This document shows positions 1-12,143 of a stretch of DNA of 64,000 bases, piece after piece (position 1 is the stretch's first letter; each line of letters starts with the position of its first letter). Position numbers and translations under genes: made by a program. Under the pieces are notes generated by a model. That model ran no database searches, had not been told where the DNA came from, and was given only the letters and a program-made list of their open reading frames with translations. This DNA is from Kalaharituber pfeilii (lineage: Eukaryota; Ascomycota; Pezizomycetes; Pezizales; Pezizaceae), in contig WHUZ01000001.1 of assembly GCA_015179045.1 (NCBI GenBank), positions 1 through 64,000 of the forward strand, in the 5' to 3' direction.

Positions 1-3000
1 GTTCGCGGCTGTGGAGAGAGTCAGTAACCAATATACTAAATGAAGATGATATAAGGGGGGAACTATTTCGGAAGGCTTACGGTTCGATGCGGGCAACGTA
101 GCGAGAGATGTAGATTAGCGAGACGATGTGTACAGCGAACTGTCCCAGCACGCTTCCAATGATGTAAAAGTTGAAGATGTTCGGCTGTGGCCTCTCCTTG
201 GACAGTCTTTCCACAGGCTATAACTCACACAAACCAGTTAGCATCAGGAAAATAGCCTCGTAACAAAGGGTCATTTTGACACACCTTCGCCCTACTCAAA
301 CTCAAGAAGCACACGCTCATCAACATGCCACTGATCGTCACTTGCCCATCCCCAAACTTAATTCCATCCAAATACAGCACCGACAACGAATATGCGCTAA
401 TCAAACAATTCAGCGCCAGAATCTTGTACATCTGAATTGTCGCCACCAACGCACACCGTCCCTGGCGAATAATATTCGCAATTGCCACCACATTCGCCAG
501 CTTACTCGTGAACGGCGCTGCAACACTTGCGTCTCCCAATTTGATTGTGGGTGGATCCGAGTCGTCTTCCATCTCCATCATCTGCTGCATCATTCTGTCT
601 GCTAATGCAGCAGATGCATTTGCACGTGCTTGGTCTTGCGGGCTATTGCCGCTCCTGAGGGCCGCGGCGGCGCCGGGAGTCGTGATTGTCTCTATCTCGT
701 TCTGCCTTCGCTGCTGATCCCGCGCCATAAGCGCCTCTTTTGTAGTTCCCTTCAGCTGCGCCTGTCTCTCCATTGCCTTCTCGTAGTGCGGGTTGCTCGG
801 TCCAGGCGGGAATAAATGCGCAATGGGCATTGGCGGCGGCGGCGCAGGCTGGTTAAATCGCCGTGTCAATGCAACTTGCTTCTCGTAGATTTCCTTGAGT
901 TTCGTGCTCCTGTAGTGTTCGCTGATCTTGCGGAGATCCTCTTCCGAGCCGTTGAGAAGGGCGACACCGATATGGGCTTGTTTGAGGGCGCCAACGTCAT
1001 TTGTGCCATCACCACACATGAGCGTGGTGTATCCGAGAGCTTTAAGACCAGTGAGGATGGTTTCCTGAACTCAAGTTAGTTTCACATTGCCCACCACAGT
1101 AGACAAACAGCGATATACATACCTTCTGCTTTGGCGATACTCTCGCATACACCCATGTATGTTTAAGCAGATCATTCACTACAGGACCCTCCTTGAACTG
1201 CGCTAACGCATACCCAGTCACACAAATATCCTTATTCTTCAGTATCTCCGGATCTATAGGATCTGCCGGGTTGACAGGAATTACAATCTTCTCATCAATC
1301 GTCCTCCACACCAACTCATGCTTCGAGTCTGCATCCTCCGGCGCATCCAAGATGTACACATCGCGGTCAATGATCTCCACCTCACGTGCCACATGGCATG
1401 CAGTCAACGGATTATCCCCTGTGATCATAACCACACGATGCGAGCTCTCATTCAACATTCTAACCGTTTTCGCAGCATCCTCCTTCAATGGACATTGCAG
1501 CACCAAGAACCCAGCGAAATGAAGTTCGCACTCGACATCCTCTCTCTTAAGGTTGTTGATCTTCCCAGAAGTTAATTCACCGTCAGTAGATAGATACTTG
1601 TAACCCAATGCCAAAACTCTTGAACCACGTCGAGTGAAGTATTTAAATGTCTCTTCATAGTATGCGGGAACCTCAACAAGCATATTCCTGACCGTTTCTG
1701 GTGCTCCTTTGACACCCACAAGCGTAGCCCTAGTCTTCTTATTCGGTGTATTGATGAGAACTGTAGCAACGGATGACTGCCTCTTCAGCGCCGACGAGAA
1801 CTGGAACCGCCTCTTAATCTGAACAATATTTGCGGCGCTTGCATACGAGGACCCAGCAGTCGTAGACGTTGACTTTGAAGTCAAGGTATCGTTTCTTCCT
1901 AGTGTCCATCCGAGGGCAGAAAGTGTCGCCTTCTCCATAGGATCACCAACGACTTCTCCCTCATCAAGGCGAACCAAAGCATGCGCCGTAGCCAACACCA
2001 ATGTTGTATTAAGCCCCACGTTCTCAACTTTTGTCATGCTCGTGTCACCATCAATATGGTTGATCTTCTGCCCTGTGCTCAAATTCAAGCCGGCAATACC
2101 CTCAACTACAAGGTCCTCGCCAGTCAATGTACCTGTCTTGTCAAAACAACACACATCGACCCTCCCTGCAAACGGAATCCTGAACGGTTCAGTGCAATAG
2201 ATTGCATACTTGCTGAGCGCTGCCAGACTTGTATTAACTGCTAGGGACAACTCCATTGGCAACTCCGGTGGAACCACACTTGTAACGATGAGGACACAAT
2301 CCAAGAGGAGCTTCGACTTCTTCCTGTCCTTGGCCACACCTTCCGTCCAGACATACCAGGATGCAGCAATGGCAAATTGCAACAAGAACAAGATGAATAG
2401 CAAAGCTTCAACATTATTTGCCGACACGCGCTCCGTAGAGTAAATCATCGTCCTCACAAGTGAGCCCTGGGATGTCTCAAATCCAGTCTTCGTAACAATA
2501 GCAAGTGCACCGTTGTCCGGTGGAGCTGAAACTCCCGCTGGTGTCTTAACCGCCGTCGATGCCGAGGATCCTTCCTCTCCCGAAGTTGGATGAGTAACCT
2601 GAAGAACCTTTGTCCCACCATATAGCAATGCATTCTTATCCAATCCATCAACATCCACCACCGCATCCCCAGGCCTTAGCGCAATCGAGTCCTTCAAAAG
2701 CGGAGTACTCTCTCCAGACAACATCGCCTCATTCACGATCGCAGTTCCAGAGAGCAAAATCATATCGCACGCGACACCAGAATCCTCCTTTGTCCTACTT
2801 ACAGAGACCAGATCTCCAGGAAGAAGTTTATCCGACAGAATCTCGATCCACTTCCCACATCTATGCACCCAGATATTATACGGCTTAATACTCATTCCCC
2901 TGAATTCGTTCATGGTCCTTTGCCTCTGCCACACGACTGTGGACTCAAACACCACCAACATGAACAACGTAAAAAGCGAATAGTACCAGTACTCATCCAG

Positions 3001-3801
3001 ACACCACAATGCGACGCAGAAGATCTGGAACACGAAGAACGGTGCCACAGCATGCTCCTTAAACAATTCTGTGAATGTAGGGACTGGGATATCGAAGCTG
3101 TTTTGCCCATAATGATGCTCAAGATGGTTGATTTCCCTCTCGGTTCTCAGACCGGTAGAGTTCTGGAAAAAAGATAGCTTCGGTTTCTCATCGAGGGGGT
3201 AGACAAGGGGTGCAAATGTGCCGGTTTGCCTATTGTACAAGAATCGTCGCTTTTGAAACAGGAAGGAGATTTCCTCCTCGTCACCAGACTACACAACCAA
3301 CACACAACCAGTCAGCCGTCTCCACATAACCCACTTCAGTGATATCGAAAACCCACCTTATCCCTAATCAACTCACATATATCTGCACTCCCTGAATTTG
3401 CCACCGGTGTCACCAAAATCAGCTTCGAATCCTCAACCCTACTGGCCTTCGTCGCCGTGAAGAGAGCCCTCAAGGTAAAACTCCAATGACAGGTCAACCA
3501 AAGCAGCGCCTGAATCGTCACTATTGAGCCCAGGTAGACGTACGTCCACTCGCTGCTCTGTATGTACTTGTCATAGCTTTCTCCCGGTAGGTAGATGGAT
3601 AAAAACGCTGGGTACGCTGCGAGAAATGGCCAGACATAGGCGTGAAAGTAAATTGGGAGCGGGTTCAGGAGTTGCGCGAAGGCAATTTGAGGGTGGGGTA
3701 TTAGAGGAGGCCTGTGGCTCGGAGGAGGGTAGATCGTTAGCATTCCTCGGCAAGGCATTGGGGAGCGGGAAGGTCTGTGGGCTTGTCTGGGTATCTTACA
3801 T
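1..3801 (-). CDS. SPF1: P5A-type ATPase Spf1/Cod1 (ER dislocase), 3' end outside window
   Basis: P5A ATPases sit in the ER membrane and extract mis-inserted transmembrane helices; loss disturbs ER Ca2+/Mn2+ and protein targeting (family knowledge). Visible coding exons, read on minus: 3800-3801, 3357-3711, 1123-3288, 285-1064, 81-217 and 1-8, with GT-AG introns of 88, 68, 58, 67 and 72 bp; all phases agree. About 1,148 residues are visible. Motifs: P5A signature PPELPMELS near residue 458, phosphorylation site DKTGTLTG near 503, MITGDNP near 739, GDGTNDVGAL near 856. The N-terminal part contains LLNPLPIYFHAYVWPF, typical of Spf1. Yeast Spf1 is about 1,215 aa, so some 70 C-terminal residues probably lie off the left edge. 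The start codon is split by an intron (AT at 3801-3800, G at 3711); the alternative is a non-split start further upstream, but no in-frame ATG was seen. Confidence 0.93.
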
Positions 3802-4245
3802 GATAGTAGAGGGTGTGATGGAGAGGGTCCTCCGAACAGCAGAAGCCGTGGTGTCCCTCCTATGATGCGTAGGCAATCAGTAGACGGAGAATCAAGAAAG
3901 AGCCCTTTGCGGCGTGGACAGACTGTTCCAGACCATGCAGGCGCAGTTTCCTAAATTCTCAGTCTCTCTACCGCAGAACGTAACGTAGCGTCGTGAAAGT
4001 TCAAGCTTCAATCAAACCAACTTAGAAAAGAATGCAAAGAAGAGAGATAAAAGGGAAGTATCGTAATGGGGCACCTTGATAGAATGGGGATGCTGCTGCA
4101 GTAGCCTCGCCGTGGAATATTTGGCATGTTGCTCTCCCTTGCAGCGAGCAGGGGATCCGGCAGGCGTGGCTCTGCTACCAAGAAGTAACTACTGTGTCCT
4201 GTTGCCTTCCCAGGCACGATTTGCTAAGCCGCAGGCAACTTTTTT

Positions 4246-4309
4246 TCGCCTCTTTCTTTTTTCTTTTTTCTTTTTTCTTTTTTCTTTTTTCTTTTTTCTT
4301 TTTTCTTTT
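4246..4309. repeat. (CTTTTTT)n 7-bp microsatellite
   Basis: Perfect or near-perfect tandem array of C followed by six T, about eight units, in the intergenic space between SPF1 and LAT1. The rest of 3802-4871 shows no supportable gene. Confidence 0.9.
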
Positions 4310-4871
4310 GGGGCGTTGCAAAAGGTGGCCACTTGCGGCTCAGGGTTCTCCGGCGCGTCGGGCGTCTACGCGGCTTATCGCCACACTCCGATGCCAAGAA
4401 TGCCGCCTTGTACGAGTAGAGTATCATGGACCACATCCTGCAGAGCAGACATGCAAAACATAGAACAAAGGGCAGCAAACCGTCATCATACCGGAAGGAT
4501 GAAGCCGTATGGGATCACTCTCGCAGGCGAATTGGAAACACTATATAGGTAAACCCGGTATATATAGTATAGTAATAAGGAAATTGCCATAGAGATTTCA
4601 AAAAAATTGAGAGGAATCTTGGCCCGTAATTTTACACCTATGGTTGCTAACCCCCTCCCGCCAGCCCATGCAAGGCATATCCGCAACCCTGGACAATGCC
4701 CTCGCTGATCCTTAAACTACCTTAAAAGTCCTCCACACGATCAATTGGGAAGCAAATGCCATTGGTTTGTGATTACTATATCCATTGCCCTTCTAAATCC
4801 CGACCTCCATGCCGCAATAGCCAGTGAAACTGCGCACTACATTACACACTCCTCGCCAGTCTATACAAATT

Positions 4872-6654
4872 TTATAGTAGGAGCTGTAGAGGGTTCTCAA
4901 CAACCTACAGTAATGAACAACGTTAGCGCAAAACATTTTCCAGTTGAAGTAGCCAAACATAACATACCTGCTTCAAAGCCTTCATAAACTCTGCGCCGAC
5001 AGCGCCATCCACAACCCTGTGATCAAATGATCCATTGACCACCATCTGCTCCTCCCACTGAATACCACCATCTTCAGCCTCTACTGGCGCTTTCGTCACG
5101 GTACCCACAGCCAAGATGGCCACCTGGGGCGGGTTTATGATAGCAGTGAACCTCTCAACTGCCGGATTCATTCCCATGTTCGAAATCGTGAACGTTCCAC
5201 CCTGGTACTCCTCCGGCTTCAACTTGGTCTCCTTAGCCTTTGCCGCAAGACTCTTGACCTCCTCAGAGATGGACTCCAGCCCACGGGCATGCGCGGACTT
5301 GACAATCGGGGTCATCAGACCAACTGGGGTGGCAACGGCAACAGAAATGTCTACGACATTGTACTGCCTGATGACGCCCTCTGCCTCGAGCCAAGAAGAG
5401 TTGACCTGGGGAACCTTGAGAAGGGCATGGGCTGCAGCCTTGATGATAAAGTCGTTGACGGAAAGCTTATATTTACCCTCACCAGCAGCATTCAATGCAG
5501 CGCGGAGCTTAAGAAGCTTCGACACGTTGAGCGTGCTCTGGACATAGTAGTGAGGAGCGGTATTCTTTGATGCGGCAAGCCGAGAGGCAATGGTTCTCCT
5601 CATCATGGAGATCGGGATATCTGTGTATGTAGCCCCAGGAGCAGCTCCAGGAGCAGCTCCGGAAACCGCCGTCGTAGTGCCAGTATATTTCTCGACGTCC
5701 TCCTTTGTGATCCTGCCATTCTCGCCAGTTCCCTTGATGTCCTTGAGCGGAATGCCCTTCTCAAGGGCAATCCTCTTCGCCAGTGGAGATGCGTAGATCC
5801 TGTCCCGCTCCAGCACGGTCTCTAAAGGCTTACCAGTGCTAATTGGCTGCTCCGGGGCGGGCGCTGGTGCCTCCTGCTTTGGTGGTTCAGATGAATCAAG
5901 AGCCTCCTCCTTTGGTGGCGGCGCTGGTGCCTTTGCTCCTCCAGCGTCCTCAATGGTAAAGTCCGCGAACGCAGTAATATCCTCGCCCTCATCTACATAA
6001 ACGGCGATGGGCTAGAAACGGGGTGAGCAATTCAGACTGCCGACAGTATCAGATTAAAGAAGGCAAGTATCAGAAACCTACATTTCCAACGGCAACATCC
6101 TTCTCACCACTCTGCATCAGAACCTTTGCCAAAACACCCTCATCTTGAAACTCAAAGTCCATCTGAGCCTTATCGGTCTCAATCTCCACGAGCACATCTC
6201 CGGCGCTGAGCTTGTCTCCAGGCTGCTTGTGCCATGCACCAATATTTCCAACAGTCATTGTTGGCGAGAGCGCAGGCATTTTGATGACGGTATGCCGTGG
6301 GAAGGCTGAATTGGATAATGTGTAAGCCAGTGACTTGCAATTCAGTCTTTGGAGGGGGCTTCTGTATCACACATTTTGAGGCATAATATCGTGCAAGCAG
6401 CGCGGATAGTGATCGAGGTTGGCTCTTGCTATTTGTTGATTGTCAGTCATTAGCGATGGGTTCAATTGAGCCTGGCACTTGAATCTACACTCTTCAACTC
6501 CGATCTGAAGCCGGCTACGGCTGTCGTCAAGTCTGAATTGAGGCACTCACAGAACATTAACCTCAGGCCTCGTCGCAGCATTCTTCACGAGCGCCGATAC
6601 ACCACTACTCCGCAGACAAGCTGCTCTCCTCGCAAACACCGCCGTGGCAGACAT
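4872..6654 (-). CDS. LAT1: Pyruvate dehydrogenase E2, dihydrolipoamide acetyltransferase, mitochondrial
   Basis: Transfers the acetyl group from E1 to CoA through a lipoyl arm in the mitochondrial pyruvate dehydrogenase complex. Exons on minus: 6551-6654, 6373-6428, 6082-6305, 4968-6011, 4872-4904; introns of 122, 67, 70 and 63 bp; all phases fit, giving 486 aa. Residues 1 to about 45 are an Ala/Arg-rich, acid-poor mitochondrial presequence. The lipoyl domain follows, with [11 protein letters not shown] (lipoyl Lys about residue 99), then a Pro/Ala/Glu linker, the E1/E3-binding domain ([10 protein letters not shown] near 199 to [11 protein letters not shown]) and the catalytic domain ending in [13 protein letters not shown] (His about 458). 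The last exon encodes only ten residues, [10 protein letters not shown], before TAA. Length and domain order match fungal E2. The first intron donor is GTGAGT, the second the weaker GTGTGA. Confidence 0.95.
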
Positions 6655-6685
6655 TGTTACTTATATGACGTTGTCCTTGATGGAA

Positions 6686-6875
6686 TTATGGAGGGGGGAG
6701 GGGAGAGAGGGGATGGACAAGGGGAGGTGGGGGATGTGGAGGGACGTGGGCGCGACGATCGAGGGAGGGGTATGGCCGCAGAAAAGAAACCCAGCAAATC
6801 TGGAAAAGAGGAGAGGGATTGGGACAGAGAGAAGGGAGAGGGGGGAAGGGGGGAGAGTGCCCGATGCAGAAGAAT
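6686..6875 (-). promoter_or_regulatory. Polypyrimidine promoter/5' leader of LAT1
   Basis: On the plus strand this is an almost pure purine tract (runs of G and A), so on the LAT1 coding strand it is a long CT tract ending about 30 bp before the ATG at 6654. CT-rich leaders just upstream of start codons are common in highly expressed filamentous-ascomycete genes. Function is inferred from composition and position only. Confidence 0.45.
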
Positions 6876-7506
6876 GTTGATGTACCGAATGTCGATGACT
6901 TGGTGCCCTGACGTTGTAGCGTCAATGGGAAGGCCCAGACGGAGACCACAGTCGAACAGTCCCAAAACTGGCTTAGAGTGGCAGCAGTTTTCTCTTCCGT
7001 CGCACCGCTCGCTCACTTACTAGAGTGCGTTACTTTACCCCACGAGGCCGCACTCGCCGTCCCTTCAGGGTCTTCCAGGGTGCCTTTGAGTGCGCACTAT
7101 CTACAATGCTCTTTGACTTTTTTGCAAGGTGAGCTTTTTTTCGCTGGGGGTTTCGGGGCACACAGCGGCGGGCTTCTGGGACTTGTGTCTGTGGTGCGGG
7201 TTGCATCGCGGGCAGCGGCTAGGCCGAATTTGGCTTAGCACGGCGGGTGGGGAGGGGGGGGGGGTGATGAAGCCGTCTGTCCCAACATTTTTGCTGTATT
7301 TCAATCTCGAGACCCGCAGACGTTGCATACCTCAGAGCGTCAGAGGAGATTATGCAGTGCCTAGTGGTACAGTACAGTTGCTTACGGGCTGCGTGCATAT
7401 ATACATATACAAGTAAGTACTTATATATATGTTGCACTTTGCGACGGAGATTTTTCGTTTATCATCCCGCACAACTTAGTGGATATCTGCAAACGATGTC
7501 CTACGG

Positions 7507-7584
7507 TAGTCTCGTAACCAGACGCTGACTAAGCAGAGTTTCAGAAAAATGGTTGGGCTTAGTCAGCGCCTGGTTACGAGACTA
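7507..7584. repeat. Foldback element, 28-bp arms, TA ends
   Basis: Arms 7507-7534 and 7557-7584 are inverted copies with one mismatch and a 22-base spacer. The outer bases are TA then GTCTC on each side, as expected for a TA target duplication of the Tc1/mariner/pogo group. Apart from this element, the LAT1-EGT2 divergent intergenic space (6655-8715) shows only a poly-G run near 7255 and no supportable gene. Confidence 0.8.
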
Positions 7585-8715
7585 GTCCAACGGCTGAGCA
7601 AATCCCAGAGGTTGAAACACAACGAACCAAGGCCAAGCATCCACGTGAGCAAAAGCCAGTGAAACTGGTGTGCTTGGTTACAAGCTTCAGTCAGGCAATC
7701 GCACATCGGCAGTGACAGGAATTGTAAAGTAATCTCTCAATGCTGTAATGCGCTGCGTGCTCAGGTGCACCATAGAGTCTATCTGTCCAGCACAAAAACT
7801 ATTCAATGCGATCAATACCCCCCCACCTCCGTCCCCGCCTGCATCCTCTCACGTTATCGGATTGCAGCGTACAGTAGAAGGTATGATATACCCATAACCG
7901 ACAGTATACCCATGCCACCATATTCTAGGCAGCAGCAACATGCTTCCTTTTAGCGGGATGCACCTTCTTTGGCTGAATGCCCCTTTCAAAGTGGATCAAT
8001 TGTAATGAGACTGTGCTGGTACTGTACGTTCATGAGCTATCCGAGAACAAATTACGCGACGCCGGCATCGCTTGGCCTGTTTGCAACCTGATCGAGCATC
8101 CTTATAACGCATAGCTCCGGCACAGGTGCGACCAGAGTGACTCATGAGAACGTTGGTATCGGACTTTGGATGTGGGGTACCTGCAATTGGGTATGAATGT
8201 AAACAAAGCATACACGGATCTGCTTGCGGGGGCAATATCAGCAAAGTAACCCTGTATATCTCTTGCATGAAACTACCTTTCTAGTATCACCATACAAAGT
8301 GGACTAATCTGTATCCCAGAACATGTGGATCCAACCACAGCTGGGCATATGACTATATGATAGAACCCTCAAGGTAGATCCCCCCGTTGGAGAAGTCTAA
8401 TTGATACCAGCAAGTCTGCATCATACCTAGTGTATTTAATTTGTTCTTTCGGGTATGACACGGATACCAGTGGCATCGCCAGGGTTTCCCCCCCACATTC
8501 CTTCTTTGTCTCCTACCTGACATTGATTACGCCCTTGCTCACTGAACTGACTCACACAGCTGCTCCAGTGTCTGTTCGGCTCATAAGAACCCCAGGGCTC
8601 GACTACCCACCGAGGAGCAGTCATATCTCTCCACGAGCACACTCTGTGACCATAGGCTACGTTGATTCCTCAAAGAGCTCAGGTACGTTGCATTTATAAA
8701 CCTAGCCATCACAAA

Positions 8716-10357
8716 ATGACCCAAGACATTGAGACCTCTGTCGACGCCGCTGCCAATCAGTTGGAGACCACATCGCTCAAGGACCAGCAGCCAGTGACTA
8801 CTTACGGCAAGGAACTTCGGAGCCACTTCCTGTTTGGTCCAGATTATATCAATCTCAATCATGGTATGTAGATGACGTTATACCTGGCAGTGCTGTCAGA
8901 CTGCAAATACCAAGGGCTACACATGCACTTACTCCATCTATGGAACTGTCCCCCCCAAAAAAAAAACTAACATTCCAATATCAGGCTCATTCGGCACTTA
9001 CCCAAAGCAAATTCGAGAGCAATTCCTCAGGTTCCAGCTCGCCTCAGAAGCTCGGCCTGATCACTTTATCCGTTTTGACTACCCCAATTATCTTGATGCA
9101 TCACGCCTTGCCGTGTCCAAATTACTCAATGTCGATGTAGACACCATTGTCTTTGTACCCAATGCCACCACTGGCGTCAACACTGTTTTACGCTCCCTCC
9201 GCTATGAGCCAGGGGACAAGATTGTATATTTTAACTTCATCTACGGAGCATGCGGCAAGACCGTTCATTACATTGAAGAAACTACTCCGGCCCGAGGGAT
9301 AAAAATTGACGTTGACTTCCCTTGCGAGGACGATGAGCTTGTTGGAGCTTTTAAAGAAGCTATAGTGAAAGCTGGTGGAGGTGTATTCGACAAGGACGGC
9401 AAGGTGGATGCCGCTAGGAGGAGCGGGGAGAGTAGGGTTAGAGTTGCTGTGTTCGACTCAATAGTCAGTCTTCCTGGAGTGAGGCTTCCGTTTGAGAAGC
9501 TTGTTCAGGCATGCAGAGAGTTGGGTGTGTATAGCCTGATGGATGCTGCTCACGGAATTGGCAATATCTCCCTTGACCTAGGGGCTTTGAATCCTGATTT
9601 TTTTGTGTCAAACTGCCACAAGTATGTACCTATTCTGCATTCCTCCAACCGAGTATTCTTTGACTAACTCGTCTCAAGATGGCTCTATGTACCCCGCGGC
9701 TGTGCAGCTTTCTATGTCCCCAGACATCACCAACACCTCATCACATCCATGCCAACTTCCCACGGCTTCATCCCCTCCGCCCCTCCCGCCGTCAACATCC
9801 CCAATCCCCTCCCACCCTCCCCAACACCCAAGACCCCGTGGATCGCCATGTTCGAATTCGTCGGCACGCTTGACAACTCGCCCTACCTCTGCGTACCCGC
9901 AGCCATTGCCTATCGCCAGCATGTCCTCGGAGGAGAAGCAAAAATCATGTCTTACTGCCAGGCTCTCGCTCAACGTGGGGCTCGGATTATTGCTGAAATG
10001 CTAGACACCGACATTCTTGATAACGCTACTGGTACGCTAGGAAAGTGCTGTCTTTCAAACGTACGACTGCCAATTGGCACAACTTCTCCCAGTCGGTATG
10101 TTTCCGCAAAAGAACAAGACGGCAGTGGAGCAGAGACGTACATTGTTTCCGCGAGGGTGGCGCCAAACGTGGTGAATTACCTGCATCAGACGATGGTGGA
10201 TGAATTCAAAACGTTCATTCCGGTGATTTTATATAGAGGGAATTGGTACGCGAGGTTGAGTGGGCAGGTGTATCTTGAGGAGGAGGACTATGTGTGGGGA
10301 GGGAAGGTATTGAGGGAGTTGGTGAAACGGGTGATTGCGGGCAAAGTTCCAGTCTAA
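8716..10357 (+). CDS. EGT2: PLP-dependent class V aminotransferase-fold lyase, probable hercynylcysteine sulfoxide lyase Egt2
   Basis: Exons 8716-8863, 8985-9621, 9679-10357 (introns 121 and 57 bp, both with CTAAC branch sites) give 487 aa. NLNHGSFGTYP (residues about 47-57), NATTGVNTV (about 109), the PLP-contacting DAAHGIG (Asp about 236) and the Schiff-base lysine in SNCHK (Lys about 262, its codon split by intron 2) define a class V enzyme of the isopenicillin-N-epimerase-like branch. In fungi the single-domain member with this N-terminal NLNHGSFG layout is usually Egt2, which cleaves hercynylcysteine sulfoxide to ergothioneine; this assignment is by resemblance. A Pro-rich stretch (about residues 292-310) lies before the MFEFVGTLDN segment. 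The alternative is another cysteine-desulfurase-like enzyme. It is divergent from LAT1. No Egt1 is nearby. Confidence 0.75.
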
Positions 10358-10776
10358 AAGACTTGTGGATATTGACGCATTTCATTTGGGACGGAGACTT
10401 GGGCTCTGTTTTCTTTTCTCCAATCATGAATTTGTGAATTGGGAAAATTTTGAATATGGGCTGTGATATGAAAGTCCTGAGTTTTGCTTGATCTTTCCCT
10501 TTGTCTCTTTTGTGGTTGGATCCACTGGTGGTTATATATCAAATGTATATATCAACACACACACAAAATATATGACGTCTATGACTTGAGAAAACCAATT
10601 GTTTACAATGTAGTGTAACCCTGATATAGTAACTTTATCGATACAAAGAAAAAAACCCGACAAACGTTATGAAGGTAATATCCAATATCCCGAATATATC
10701 CTGTAATACAAACAAGGCACACACAGCAAAACACTACTCCCCTCCTTCCGTCCTCCTTCCCCTCATCCCTACCACC

Positions 10777-11431
10777 TCACCCTCTCAACACATCTTCAAC
10801 CCCCACCACCTCCTCTTCGTCACTAACCTCCACGACCTTCTGCACGCCCGCCGTATTCCTCATGAGCTCCTTTGCTCCCGCATACAGCATCCTCATCTCC
10901 GCCGACGCCGTCGGCGGCATCCAGTATAGCAACACATACGGCGCTGTCTTGCGGCCGGACTGGAGAGTGATCGGGTGCGAGAGAAGAACGAACCGGGGAG
11001 TATGCGGGGGCAGCACGTCTGCAAGGGAGGCGAGGTCGGTGTAGACGTGCTGCTGTGGTTCGGAGGAGTCGGTGGTGGCAGTAGGGCCGTCATCGTCGGC
11101 AGGGGGGGAGGGGCGGAGTTCGTAAGTGGTGCGGTCGATTTCGTCTATAGATGGGGGGTAGGTTAGTTTTAGGGAGGTGGGGTGGATGACTGGAGGAAGG
11201 GAAGGGGGGACGGAGGGCGGCATACAGATGACGGCCTGCGGCGTCTCGGAGCGGGAGGTTGTCAGGCGGAATTTCTTGAGGGCGGTGAGCACATCGGGGG
11301 GGAAGGTGTAGAGACGGGCTTCGGCGGAGCCGGACTGTTGAGCGAGGCAAGACGGGGGGGGCAGAGCGTAAGGTTAGCATTGATAATAATATCCATTAAG
11401 AGGGGGCGAGGTTGGGGGAGGTACTGACCAT
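10777..11431 (-). CDS. GMF1: Glia maturation factor (ADF-homology) family, Arp2/3 debranching protein
   Basis: GMF proteins (yeast Aim7, fission yeast Gmf1) bind Arp2/3 and debranch actin networks in cortical patches. Exon 1 is only the ATG (11429-11431). A 94-bp intron (donor GTCAGT, acceptor ending CAACAG) precedes exon 2 at 10777-11334, for 186 aa. The body opens SGSAEARLYTFPPDVLTALK and contains KKFRLTTSR, PRFVLLSHP, APYVLLYWMPP and MRMLYAGAKELM; the MxYAGxK signature near the C-terminal helix is characteristic of GMF. A disordered Ser/Pro/Thr segment (ADDDGPTATTDSS) is inserted mid-domain, so the protein is somewhat longer than the usual 140 aa. The long low-complexity SVPPSLPPV piece is also unusual. 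It is divergent from the next gene, with about 710 bp between the starts. Confidence 0.85.
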
Positions 11432-12143
11432 GGTTAATTGACGCTCTTAGTGAGGACTGTTTGGAAAGGTGGGGGGGGGGGAGGGCGGAAGGGGCGGTAA
11501 ATGTGGAAAAAGTTGTTGCGAGCTGTGTATCGTAGAGGATGGTGGTAGTGCTTGTATTACTGTATACGTCCGTCTTCAGCCGGACCAGTGCTTGCTACCT
11601 ACCTATTTTAGAAGCTAACGACAGTTCCCTTGGTACTGGTCCCTTGGAGCCTTGGCAATTCATTCAGCCAAGTATGCAGCTCATGCTCACGATACCTGTT
11701 CACGGGTGATAGACAATACACGCCGAAAACTTACTTGGATGCGCACAGAATGAGGTTATAATTACTGTTTTCCCTTATGCATAACTTCCCTTTATGAATC
11801 GGGTTGCAATACTGCTGCGCTGAGTTGAGCGAAAAGTGGGGGGAGTCGCTTATCGATAAGGGATAAGGAAAATGGATAAGGTGCGACATCACACCAACCT
11901 CACGCAAGCTTTGCACATCTTACTGAAAGGTTCCCCGAATTTCTTTACCCCTTAGGCCGGCGCCGCTATTGGAACGTTAACCCAGCTTCAAAACGTTATA
12001 CATATCTCGAGGGATTCTTGGATACAAAAACTCTCGGCTACTCAGATCCGTTTGTAGTTGGCGGAGCAAGCGAGCGTCGGGGGCCGGTTACGGCGATTCT
12101 CTGGTTGTGTGGATATAGGGATCTGAATTGAATGAATGAATGA

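Noticed and set aside
10669..11427. Plus-strand open frames across the GMF gene
   Set aside because: Shadows; the minus strand encodes recognisable GMF motifs and a proper start-codon intron.
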